NCBI GenBank assembly: GCA_009780315.1
Contig: WRAH01000010.1
Coordinates: 1-64,000 of the forward strand
DNA length: 64,000 nucleotides
Direction: 5' to 3'
Source of the DNA: Defluviitaleaceae bacterium
GTDB taxonomy: Bacteria > Bacillota > Clostridia > Lachnospirales > WQUN01
Part shown: positions 8,620 to 15,484 of the stretch, piece after piece
Numbering within the stretch: position 1 is the first letter of the stretch
Layout of the letters: the number at the start of each line of letters is the position of its first letter
Translations under genes and position numbers: made by a program
Notes under the pieces: model-generated
Told to the model about the DNA's origin: nothing
Seen by the model: the letters and a program-made list of their open reading frames with translations, nothing else
The model's database searches: none

Positions 8620-9531
8620 TTATTGTATTAAGATGCCGAAATTTTCTTCGGCATCTTTTTTTATTATTGCGGCACTTTCATTATCACCATGGGCGCGTGC
8701 GCAATAATATGCTTGCTCAAGATGACTTTTGTATACATACACTTCCTCTTTTAAAATGCGCTGACAGCAAGCGATATTATAATGTAGCCAAGGGGTATTG
8801 CCATAGGTGCTATATTTTTTTTCTAATTTAAGTGCTTCAAAAGAGGTGCTTAAAGCTTCTTCTATTCTTCCAGCTTTTCTAAGAAATCCTGCCAAGGTAT
8901 ACGTTAAAGAGGGGAATAAGATTCGCCTGTCATCCTCTGTAGTTTTAGCATTTTCTCTACCTTTAAGTATTGCTTTTATCAATTCAATACTTCTATCGTA
9001 TTCTTTTAAATCGTATAACTTAAATGCAATTTCAGTAACAATGAGAATCTCATGATATGTCATTCGCTTGTTGATTACTTCGGTTTCATTATAGTCTTTC
9101 ATTGTCATTTTGATAATTTTTTCAAGGTCAATGATAGCTTGTTCTGCTGTTAGGTCTTCGTTTGTAACAACATGTGCATAAGCGATAAACTGTTTGATAA
9201 AAGGTTCTTTTGCGAGCTTTGTTTTTTCAAAATATGGTAGAAACTTTCTTGCTTCATCAAGTCGGGAATTACTGCGTAATAGGAGATTAAGTTCACGATA
9301 TTTTCGATAGGCTTCATATTCGTCTGTGTCTAAATAAAGCATCCAAAAATTTTCTGTGGGTTGTCCTACTACTTGTGCGATTGACGCGAACTCCCAAATA
9401 GTTACATCCTTATATCCTTTTTCAATTTTGGATACTTTTTGCTGTGATATATTCAATTTTTCGGCTATGTCCGTTTGGCTTAAATTGGCTTCCTCACGCC
9501 ATTGTTTTAACGGTGTACTATTGATTTTCAT
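8620..9531 (-). CDS. HTH-TPR transcriptional regulator (RRNPP/Rgg-PlcR type)
   Basis: A 303-residue protein with an N-terminal Xre-type helix-turn-helix (residues about 8-62, SQTDIAEKLNISQQKVSKIE) and an all-helical C-terminal part with TPR-like repeats (residues about 90-300). This is the architecture of peptide-sensing regulators of the RRNPP family. AGGAGG lies 7 bases before the ATG. It converges on the secreted 55-residue peptide gene and lies next to the radical SAM operon. In streptococci, Rgg-type regulators control radical SAM peptide operons in the same setting; control here is inference. Confidence 0.82.
   Translation of the reverse strand: MKINSTPLKQWREEANLSQTDIAEKLNISQQKVSKIEKGYKDVTIWEFASIAQVVGQPTENFWMLYLDTDEYEAYRKYRELNLLLRSNSRLDEARKFLPYFEKTKLAKEPFIKQFIAYAHVVTNEDLTAEQAIIDLEKIIKMTMKDYNETEVINKRMTYHEILIVTEIAFKLYDLKEYDRSIELIKAILKGRENAKTTEDDRRILFPSLTYTLAGFLRKAGRIEEALSTSFEALKLEKKYSTYGNTPWLHYNIACCQRILKEEVYVYKSHLEQAYYCARAHGDNESAAIIKKDAEENFGILIQ
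8630..8663 (+). terminator. terminator of the secreted peptide gene
   Basis: Stem AAGATGCCGAA / TTCGGCATCTT with a 6-base loop and a T run. It lies inside the 3' end of the convergent regulator gene, so both transcripts overlap here. Confidence 0.85.
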
Positions 9532-9582
9532 AATAAGACCTCCTGCAATCTTTTAAGTACTAATGATGAAATTTTTTACTAG

Positions 9583-9630
9583 AAAAAACACACTAAGACA
9601 TGAAGAAATATTTTTCACGTCTTAGTGTGT
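9583..9630 (-). terminator. terminator of the 113-residue gene
   Basis: Stem ACACACTAAGAC / GTCTTAGTGTGT, followed on the minus strand by TTTTTT. Confidence 0.8.
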
Positions 9631-9640
9631 TATGCGCCCA

Positions 9641-9982
9641 TTATTTCTTCTTTAAAAATAATCTAGTCCCTGACCGTTCAAATACTATTGTATCACCTGC
9701 TTGACAATTGAGTACATCAAGGAATTTTTTATCCAGTGTTGCTGGTTCCCAATGACCAATTTCCATGTCTCCATTGTCGTCTGCCACTAACTCAATTGTA
9801 TTAGAATTATCAACGACTACTGCCTTAGCCTTGCTCCATCGTTTCCAGCCCCATTGGTTATAGAGCCTTGAGGGTAGATGTAACTTGCATTCTTTGTTTA
9901 GCTTACTTTCTAGGGGCACATTGTTTGCTTCATCAGATTCATCTTCAATCCGTGCCCACTCTCCTGGTGACATAATACCCAC
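9641..9982 (-). CDS. hypothetical protein, 113 residues
   Basis: Not recognised. It is soluble, with no signal or membrane segment. The first 30 residues are acidic (RIEDESDEANN) and the rest is beta-rich with a basic end (FLKKK). The motif CQAGDTIVFERSG is reminiscent of the swapped-hairpin AbrB fold, but this is weak. The GTG start at 9982 has AAGG 7 bases upstream; an ATG at 9973 has none. It forms its own unit, upstream of the HTH-TPR regulator and ended by a terminator. Confidence 0.6.
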   Translation of the reverse strand: MGIMSPGEWARIEDESDEANNVPLESKLNKECKLHLPSRLYNQWGWKRWSKAKAVVVDNSNTIELVADDNGDMEIGHWEPATLDKKFLDVLNCQAGDTIVFERSGTRLFLKKK

Positions 9983-10128
9983 GTGCGCGCCTTCTCTCTA
10001 AAATATATTTTTAATGGAGATATGTGACCTTTTGTAACTATTCACATGTGTATCCCACTAACAAACATTATATATGTTTTTCAATCAAATTCAAGTTGTG
10101 TTAATGACATTGTGAATACGATTGATAC

Positions 10129-10157
10129 TTGCATTATATTATTCTATTTGCTATTAT
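10129..10157 (+). promoter_or_regulatory. putative sigma-A promoter for the tandem peptides
   Basis: TTGCAT and TATTAT are separated by 17 bases, about 40 bases before the first peptide start. Only a moderate match. Confidence 0.4.
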
Positions 10158-10176
10158 TGCAATATAAGACAAAGTT

Positions 10177-10231
10177 TAAGAAACGAGTGTGGTTAATATG
10201 TTCTTTAGCTTTATATTTGCATTGATGTTTA
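10177..10231 (+). repeat. direct repeat, copy 1 (55 bp; copy 2 at 10316-10370)
   Basis: The leader and first 11 codons of the two small peptides match at 53 of 55 bases, 139 bases apart. The duplication includes the untranslated 21 bases before each start codon. Confidence 0.9.
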
Positions 10232-10293
10232 AAGACTTTAATCCTGTTCCAATTATACCGTTTAGTGGTGGAGAACCTCCATGTGGTTTTTAA
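10198..10293 (+). CDS. 31-residue hydrophobic peptide, copy 1
   Basis: A short gene starting MFFSFIFALMF, then KDFNPVPIIPFSGGEPPCGF. The hydrophobic N-terminus and the conserved C-terminal block PFSGxEPPCxF recur in the next copy, which argues that it is translated. There is no standard ribosome binding site. The 20 bases before the ATG (TAAGAAACGAGTGTGGTTAA) are shared by both copies. Short hydrophobic peptides next to HTH regulators are typical pheromone precursors (Shp-like) in Bacillota; the role is inferred. Confidence 0.6.
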   Translation: MFFSFIFALMFKDFNPVPIIPFSGGEPPCGF

Positions 10294-10336
10294 TAATATT
10301 ATAATCCCTAAATTATAAGAAACGAGTGTGGTTAAC

Positions 10337-10432
10337 ATGTTCTTTAGTTTTATATTTGCATTGATGTTTAGCGAATCTGATTTTATGGTAATTATGCCTT
10401 TTAGTGGGCCTGAACCTCCATGCGAATTTTAG
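10337..10432 (+). CDS. 31-residue hydrophobic peptide, copy 2
   Basis: A second peptide of the same length, starting MFFSFIFALMF and ending MPFSGPEPPCEF. The N-terminal 11 residues are identical to copy 1, the middle differs, and the C-terminal block is conserved. Substitutions fall mostly in the middle, which suggests that both ends are under selection. It lies 55 bases before the HTH regulator start and on the same strand, so the three genes may be cotranscribed. Confidence 0.6.
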   Translation: MFFSFIFALMFSESDFMVIMPFSGPEPPCEF

Positions 10433-10487
10433 TAATATTATAAACTAAATAATACTGGGCCTTTTTGAACGATAGGAGATGTTATTG

Positions 10488-11549
10488 ATGAAGCCAGAAA
10501 TAACAAAAGAATCTTTGATACAGGAGTTTCTTGTATTTACTTTTGTTTCAAAATCAGGTTTAAGAAAATTTATAATCAAGATTGAAACATATATGGATAA
10601 AAAACCACCAGATTTAGAACTAACGCTTATTTTAAGTACACTGAAAACTGTAAAAGCTGACAATGACCAACAAAGTTTTGAAGTCTGTTGTGCAACTGCA
10701 ACGCCAGCTTTTGAAGCGTTGAAGTCCATTCCAAAATGGGAGTACCTCCATCTTTACTGCATGTCTATACTTATTACGTATCGTTTCGTCTTTGATGAAT
10801 CATGGGTATTTTTTGGAAAGGCACTAAATGCATTAGAAAATTATAATGATGACAAATATTTACAAATTCGTACTGCATTACACTTTAACATGACTATGAG
10901 GATTTTGCGCACTAAATACCTTGAACCATCCATAAGCAATACAACGTTAAACGCTAAATTCTCCCAATGTTATGACTATGCTATGGATATATGTGTTAAA
11001 AGAGAACGACCACAACAGCACGTATTAAAAGTCAGAAAAGGCATTTATGACAACAATATGGAACTGATTAGAAAGGGCTTAACCACCCTGCGTAAACTTA
11101 AAGAGACTAAACGGTATAAAAATGCAAAGGCAGATATCGTTGAATATCTAAACTTTATGGAAGAAGATTTAACCACTGACTTGATGAACACACTACAAGG
11201 GTATCAAATAGGTAAAAGGCGTAGGGAGTTAAAACTATCAGTACTTGAACTAGCCGATTTGACAGGAATGGAAGAAACAACAATAAATGCCGTTGAGCGC
11301 GGCGATTGCGGTGTTTCGTCGGTTAAACTAAAAAGACTTTCTAAAGCCCTAAATGTAAGTGTAGACTACATTCTTGGAAACGACAGCGCGAAGCCAGAAG
11401 ATGAAGACATCTATGTCTCCCGCTTTAAAGCCTATACATCAAGGGCAACAAAAGCACAGAAGGAACTATTTATGAAATCTGTTTCCCTATGCGCAGAAGC
11501 TTTAAATCTTAGCGGCAGTGAAGCCGTACCCGATGAAAATAACGAATGA
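10488..11549 (+). CDS. HTH regulator with C-terminal Xre domain
   Basis: A 353-residue protein. Residues 1-235 are helical and unrecognised, possibly a TPR-like sensor. An Xre-type HTH lies at about 240-297 (SVLELADLTGMEETTINAVE). A charged tail follows. The HTH is C-terminal to the helical part, opposite to the usual RRNPP order. ATG 10488 is preferred because AGGAG (10474-10478) is 9 bases upstream. The two tandem 31-residue peptides lie directly upstream on the same strand. A strong terminator follows. The function is unknown; peptide-responsive regulation is a reasonable inference. Confidence 0.72.
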   Translation: MKPEITKESLIQEFLVFTFVSKSGLRKFIIKIETYMDKKPPDLELTLILSTLKTVKADNDQQSFEVCCATATPAFEALKSIPKWEYLHLYCMSILITYRFVFDESWVFFGKALNALENYNDDKYLQIRTALHFNMTMRILRTKYLEPSISNTTLNAKFSQCYDYAMDICVKRERPQQHVLKVRKGIYDNNMELIRKGLTTLRKLKETKRYKNAKADIVEYLNFMEEDLTTDLMNTLQGYQIGKRRRELKLSVLELADLTGMEETTINAVERGDCGVSSVKLKRLSKALNVSVDYILGNDSAKPEDEDIYVSRFKAYTSRATKAQKELFMKSVSLCAEALNLSGSEAVPDENNE

Positions 11550-11556
11550 AAACAAC

Positions 11557-11604
11557 AACGCCCCAAGGTAGAAAAGCATTTTCTACATCTTGGGGCGTTT
11601 TCTG
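11557..11604 (+). terminator. terminator, repeat copy 1
   Basis: Stem AACGCCCCAAGGTAGAAAA paired with TTTTCTACATCTTGGGGCG, then T residues. Near-identical copies lie at 12310-12355 and 13781-13826. Confidence 0.9.
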
Positions 11605-11716
11605 TTTAATTGCAAGTGATGATAGTAAGATATAAGGCTATTTTTTAAGTTGCTAATATAGACGTAATTATGGCATAATAATCACGTAATATTGACTTAA
11701 AAAAGGAGGAAAAACC

Positions 11717-11995
11717 ATGTCAACAGTTCCGACGATTAGACCCATTACCGAATTAAAAAATACAACCAACATTTCTAAACTATGCCACGAGATAAAAGCC
11801 CCTGTATTTATAACTAAAAACGGTTATAGTGACTTGGTAATAATGAGTATTGACACATACGAGCGAAACATGGCTTTATTAGAAATCTACAGCAAATTAG
11901 ATGAAGCAGAGGAACAATTTAAACTAGACTTGCCAACCAAAAGCCACAAGGAAATGACAAGTAGTTTACAGGGGCGTATAAGTGCAGAATTATGA
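11717..11995 (+). CDS. type II antitoxin, Phd/YefM family
   Basis: A 92-residue protein. The N-terminus (TIRPITELKNTTNISKLCHEI) and the ITKNGYSDLVIMSIDTYE block are typical of Phd/YefM antitoxins, which bind their own promoter and neutralise the toxin. The charged C-terminal third (EEQFKLDL) would wrap the toxin. AAGGAGG precedes the ATG. It overlaps the toxin gene by 14 bases. Fragments of this gene occur again at 12753-12788 and 13894-14010. Confidence 0.9.
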   Translation: MSTVPTIRPITELKNTTNISKLCHEIKAPVFITKNGYSDLVIMSIDTYERNMALLEIYSKLDEAEEQFKLDLPTKSHKEMTSSLQGRISAEL

Positions 11996-12302
11996 TATTC
12001 GTTATCTTCCAATAGCCGAAGACGACTTAAACGAAATAGTTGACTATCTGCTTGAACACAGTATAAACGCCGCCAATGAGTTTATAGATGGGTTAGAACA
12101 CTTATCGCAACAACTTTCAAATTATCCAGAATCAACACCGCTTATACGTAATAAAAAGCTACGAAACAGAGGGTATAGAGTGGCGATAGTTGGTGATTAT
12201 CTGCTGTTTTACACCCTGCGCAATGAATGCGTTTATATCATGCGGATTATTCACGGCAAAAGAAATTATTTGTCTTTATTACTTGATGAAAATAACAAAT
12301 GA
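11982..12302 (+). CDS. type II toxin, ParE/RelE superfamily
   Basis: A 106-residue protein with the ParE/RelE pattern: IRYLPIAEDDLNEIVDYL at the start, a central GYRVAIVGDYLLFYTL strand pair and the final MRIIHGKRNY. ParE members poison gyrase and RelE members cut mRNA; the exact target is not clear. It overlaps the antitoxin, so the two are translated together, and ends at the second copy of the shared terminator. Confidence 0.88.
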   Translation: MQNYDIRYLPIAEDDLNEIVDYLLEHSINAANEFIDGLEHLSQQLSNYPESTPLIRNKKLRNRGYRVAIVGDYLLFYTLRNECVYIMRIIHGKRNYLSLLLDENNK

Positions 12303-12309
12303 AAACAAA

Positions 12310-12355
12310 AACGCCCCAAGGTAGAAAAGCATTTTCTACACCTTGGGGCGTTTTT
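12310..12355 (+). terminator. terminator, repeat copy 2
   Basis: Same hairpin as at 11557, with TTTTT after the stem. Flanking bases on both sides (AAATAACAAATGAAAAC before, CTGTTGAATTGCAAGTG after) are also shared, so a unit of about 75 bp was copied. Confidence 0.85.
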
Positions 12356-12386
12356 CTGTTGAATTGCAAGTGTTTCATCGAATGGT

Positions 12387-12452
12387 CTATCGTTGCTTTT
12401 TGATTGCTCTGTAGTCTTTTTTGAAACGTGCGGAGTATCTAATCGTCAGCAT
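12387..12452 (-). pseudogene. YafQ/RelE toxin remnant after dinJ
   Basis: A start codon inside the end of dinJ opens a frame beginning MLTIRYSARFKKDYRAIKK, the N-terminus of YafQ-type toxins, but a TAG ends it after 21 residues. The following sequence runs into the terminator repeat. The toxin has been truncated and the antitoxin left as an orphan. Recognised from family knowledge of DinJ-YafQ order. Confidence 0.7.
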
Positions 12453-12711
12453 CTAAATCCTCCATCAGTTCCTTAACGCTATGAAACGGTCTGCTCATGT
12501 TGCGCCCCAAGTTTACATCTTGAATCGCCGAAAGGGTTTCCTCGTTGGGGATATTTAACCGCAATTCAAAAGGAATACCTCTTGAACGTACTGCTTGACG
12601 TAAAAACATGGTAAGGGCTGTAGACATATTTAGCCCTAATTCGTTAAAAATTTCCTCTGACTGCTTTTTTAAGTCTGCATCAATACGGACATTTAGATTT
12701 GTGGTTGCCAT
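12439..12711 (-). CDS. dinJ: RelB/DinJ family antitoxin
   Basis: A 90-residue protein with the ribbon-helix-helix start TNLNVRIDADLKKQSEEIFN and the family phrase MSTALTMFLRQAVRSRGIPFEL. DinJ proteins repress their own operon and block YafQ. The ATG at 12711 gives the usual N-terminus MATTNLNVRID; an upstream TTG is possible. The partner toxin is reduced to 21 codons, so this antitoxin has no intact partner in the window. Confidence 0.9.
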   Translation of the reverse strand: MATTNLNVRIDADLKKQSEEIFNELGLNMSTALTMFLRQAVRSRGIPFELRLNIPNEETLSAIQDVNLGRNMSRPFHSVKELMEDLDADD

Positions 12712-12752
12712 AGTTATCAACGCCTATTCATCAAGGTTTTAACAATAGCATA

Positions 12753-12788
12753 GAGCGCAACACGGCTCTATTAAAAATCTACAGCAAG
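12753..12788 (+). repeat. 35-bp fragment of the Phd antitoxin gene
   Basis: The stretch GAGCGCAACACGGCTCTATTA and the bases after it match, with a few changes, the coding region around 11861-11895 and the copy at 13910-13944. It has no reading frame of its own. Confidence 0.7.
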
Positions 12789-12797
12789 TTTGTTCTT

Positions 12798-13151
12798 TTA
12801 ATCAAAGTTTGCAAAAATAGTATTTTGATAAGCCTTGTAATTTTTTGAGAATATAGCCTTCAAATCATCAGGAAGGTCACACACTTTTCTTTCAAGAAGT
12901 CGCTGAGAACCTGTATAAAGCTTGGTCGTTTTTATTACTGACGCACGGGTTAAACCTAGTTCCTTTGCTTGCTTTTCACTGATTTCAACATCATATTTAC
13001 CCACTGATGACGAAGAAGAAACCATACAATAATGAATATCCACGATACTAAGATTATTTTCGCTATCATTACCAATGACAAGTACAGGACGTGCCTTGTA
13101 GCCTGTGTCATTAGGCAACGTAGCCTTATAGTACCAAATCTCCAAAATCAT
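12798..13151 (-). CDS. PemK/MazF-like toxin
   Basis: A 117-residue protein with a PemK/MazF-like N-terminus (ILEIWYYKATLPND) and the strand KARPVLVIGNDSENNL, where MazF members have an Arg-Pro-Val-Leu motif. Members are mRNA endonucleases. The ATG at 13151 is preferred: GGAGG is 7 bases upstream, while the ATG at 13157 is only 1 base from it. The gene overlaps the Panacea-domain gene by a few bases, so the two form one unit, likely toxin and antitoxin. Confidence 0.75.
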   Translation of the reverse strand: MILEIWYYKATLPNDTGYKARPVLVIGNDSENNLSIVDIHYCMVSSSSSVGKYDVEISEKQAKELGLTRASVIKTTKLYTGSQRLLERKVCDLPDDLKAIFSKNYKAYQNTIFANFD

Positions 13152-13606
13152 GCCCATTCCTCCAACTTAGGCTGGAACATAAGCCCTATGAAGTAATCAG
13201 CTATGATTTCTTTGGGAATAACCTTGTCAGTTCGTCCATCAGGGTCTAGTCCACTACGCGCATAAATCCATGGGTCTTGCGCATGGGTTAAATTCTCAAG
13301 GTACTTACCATCGTATTTACCGTAAGTATCTTTCACTTGCTCTAAAATTTCTTTTTGTACATCCGTCATACCGTCAAGGCAATATGTTATATCAATAGGG
13401 TTGTAGCCATATGACTTATATTTATGATAAACAACTGGAACAACTGGGCCATGTACCCATGCCTCAAATTGTTCACTAAACAGTTCTTCATCATGCATAC
13501 AAAAAGATATGCCTTGTGCAAAGTATAATAACTTTTGCAATTTTAGTGTATCGGGTCTTAACTCATTTATAAAGTATCTGCTTGCAATTTCTAATGCTTT
13601 TGTCAT
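13148..13606 (-). CDS. Panacea/SocA-type (DUF4065) antitoxin
   Basis: A 152-residue protein with the Panacea/GepA features: LRPDTLKLQKLLYFAQGI, then EAWVHGPVVPVVYHKYKSYG. Panacea domains act as antitoxins for many unrelated toxins. The ATG 13606 has GGGAGGT 4-10 bases upstream (13611-13620). The overlap with the PemK-like gene supports a toxin-antitoxin pair, here with antitoxin first. Pairing is inferred from order and overlap. Confidence 0.8.
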   Translation of the reverse strand: MTKALEIASRYFINELRPDTLKLQKLLYFAQGISFCMHDEELFSEQFEAWVHGPVVPVVYHKYKSYGYNPIDITYCLDGMTDVQKEILEQVKDTYGKYDGKYLENLTHAQDPWIYARSGLDPDGRTDKVIPKEIIADYFIGLMFQPKLEEWA

Positions 13607-13704
13607 TTTTGCCACCTCCCAAATAAATTTCTTTATACCAATGTTCATAACCGCTCTTCTTATATTATATAATCATAATCCATGTAGTTGCAAGGATATA
13701 TACA

Positions 13705-14015
13705 GATTCTCTATGGGCAGAAGCTTTAAATCTTAGTGGTAGTGAAGCAGTATCCCATGAAAATAACAAATGAAAACATAAACGCCCCAAGATAGAAAAG
13801 CATTTTCTACATCTTGGGGCGTTTTCTGTTTAATTGCAAGTGATGATAGTAAGATATAAAGCTATTTTTTAAGTTGCTAATATAGACGTAATAATGAGTA
13901 TTGACACATACGAGCGCAACATGGCTCTATTAGAAATTTACAGCAAATTAGATGAAGCAGAGGAACAATTTAAACTAGACTTGCTAACACAAAAGCCACA
14001 AGGAAATGAACGCCT
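13705..14015 (+). repeat. degenerate copy of 11481-11960 with internal deletion
   Basis: This block repeats the 3' end of the HTH regulator gene, the shared terminator (13781-13826), the promoter region and then part of the Phd antitoxin gene. A 173-bp segment is missing; the junction lies at a short GTAAT that occurs at both ends of the deleted part (11664-11668 and 11837-11841). The antitoxin fragment (MSIDTYERNMALLEIY, 13894 onward) loses frame similarity after about residue 37. It encodes no complete antitoxin. Confidence 0.85.
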
Positions 14016-14039
14016 ACTTGTCGGGTTTTGGGGTTATCC

Positions 14040-14597
14040 TCATTGCTGTTTTTTTAATTGGGCTTCGAGTTCGGCAATTCGAGCATCTTTTTCATCAATC
14101 ACACTTTGTAATTTCGCTCGCTCTGCTTCTGCACCCTTCTTTCTTGCAGTATTCAAAGCATTTGATTCATCATGGCGGGTCTTAGCCTTCAGCCATTCTA
14201 AACTCCTAAATTCTTCTGTGGCAGTAACGCCACGGTATGCTTTAATTGCTTCGCCCATTACGTCACCTCCGTTTTTGGTCAACTCCTCTAATTCTTCCTC
14301 GGTTTCTGCGTTAAATAATGCAAGCTACAAATCCTTTTCACTTTTGGGGTCTATTGATTCCACATCTTTCATTTTTGGAAGTTCAAAGAAATGCAGACCG
14401 CATTTGTCTGTTAGCGGTGTGTGCCTTTTAACTTCCAACACTTGAAACTCGGAATGTACTTCTTCACAATCGAACAATTCAAAATCTATCATAGCATATT
14501 TTAATGTTGTTTTCAATATTGAGTTTTTGCACTTGTTCAAAGACACCCGAAAGGCAATACCGCCTTTCGGGTGTAAGATTGGCTTAAATTTCGTCAA
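14040..14597 (-). pseudogene. Rpn/PD-(D/E)XK family transposase-nuclease, broken
   Basis: Two pieces in the same frame. The first (14597-14325) has ECxxVHSEFQVLEV-like and LHFFELPKM segments of Rpn-type recombination-promoting nucleases. It ends at a TAG (14325-14327). The frame continues at once with LALFNAETEEELEEL and a C-terminal coiled coil (ARKKGAEAERAKLQ), the family's normal end. The N-terminal catalytic region is also shortened. Best read as an inactivated transposase relic. Confidence 0.75.
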
Positions 14598-14697
14598 GGT
14601 GCTTGACGAGCATACTATTCACCATGCTGGGGTCTGCTTTTCCTGCAAGTCTTTTCATAACTTGCCCGACAAGAAAATTAAACGCTTCTTTGTTTAA
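14584..14697 (-). pseudogene. 3' fragment of gatB
   Basis: On the minus strand the 37 codons before a TAA at 14584-14586 read NKEAFNFLVGQVMKRLAG then KADPSMVNSMLVKHL. This is the C-terminal tail of the Asp/Glu-tRNA amidotransferase subunit B. Nothing upstream continues gatB: the stop of the membrane protein gene adjoins it. It overlaps the start of the Rpn relic. It is a rearrangement scar. Confidence 0.7.
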
Positions 14698-15398
14698 TTA
14701 CAAATTCTATCACGAGCGTTCACTATCTCCATGATATATGGCTCTAACATACAATGGACATAATGTTGACGGTTATGTTGTACATAGATATCACGCATAA
14801 TTTTTTGATTGATTGCAATGGTTTCTTTAAGGGTCTCAATTTCTTTCTCCGTCAGCATGTGTTCCCGTGAAAGTTTTACAAATTCTTGATTAAGAATCTC
14901 CATCATATCATGGGTATCATCCTTTAAAAACAAGCCAATTATCTTTTCCCAAAGCATTCCAAGCCCTGCACCAAAAATGCCCGCCCCTATTAAGCTTATC
15001 AAAATACCCAATAAAGCGTTTTGAATAAGAATGGCGGCGACGGTTTCTTGTCCCAACATCCACCCAGCCGTTCCACCTATGGTCATAGATAAGGCAAGCC
15101 CTACATTGATTACAAACTGCTTTATAGAAATACGCTTGCGTACTAAACTTACAGTATCAAGGACAAGCAAAATCACCGCAGATAAAATGCGTGTAATGGT
15201 GTTTGCCCGCAAAAGTTCAAAGGCACTGCGCAAAATCACCCGTGGCCCAATGTGAAAAATATTATATAAAATTTGGGCAGCCTTTGGGCCTGCCATACGC
15301 ACAACATCATCAGGGCTTGATATCATGCTCTTTTTCTTTATCGTTAATTTACATATATCTTCATAAACATCTGCTTTGTCAGTATAAGTTTTTTTCAT
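14694..15398 (-). CDS. putative membrane protein, 234 residues
   Basis: Not recognised. Residues about 60-160 contain three to four hydrophobic segments, including a glycine-rich one (LLGILISLIGAGIFGAGLG). The N-terminal 45 and C-terminal 75 residues are charged and helical. It looks like a small inner-membrane protein with a cytoplasmic tail. AGGGG lies about 10 bases before the ATG. It stands alone between the gatB scar and a divergent alcohol dehydrogenase. Confidence 0.65.
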   Translation of the reverse strand: MKKTYTDKADVYEDICKLTIKKKSMISSPDDVVRMAGPKAAQILYNIFHIGPRVILRSAFELLRANTITRILSAVILLVLDTVSLVRKRISIKQFVINVGLALSMTIGGTAGWMLGQETVAAILIQNALLGILISLIGAGIFGAGLGMLWEKIIGLFLKDDTHDMMEILNQEFVKLSREHMLTEKEIETLKETIAINQKIMRDIYVQHNRQHYVHCMLEPYIMEIVNARDRICN

Positions 15399-15484
15399 TC
15401 AGTATCACCCCTTTAATTATATCATGTAGAGTTGCAATACGGACATCTTACAGGTAAAATGTCCTAAAAAGGATGGTGTTTAAT

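Noticed and set aside
10144-10338. Minus-strand open frame over the tandem peptides
   Set aside because: It has no ribosome binding site and arises from the AT-rich antisense of the peptide genes.
13894-14445. A 183-residue open frame starting with the antitoxin fragment
   Set aside because: Only the first 37 or so residues match the antitoxin; the rest is the antisense of the Rpn relic.
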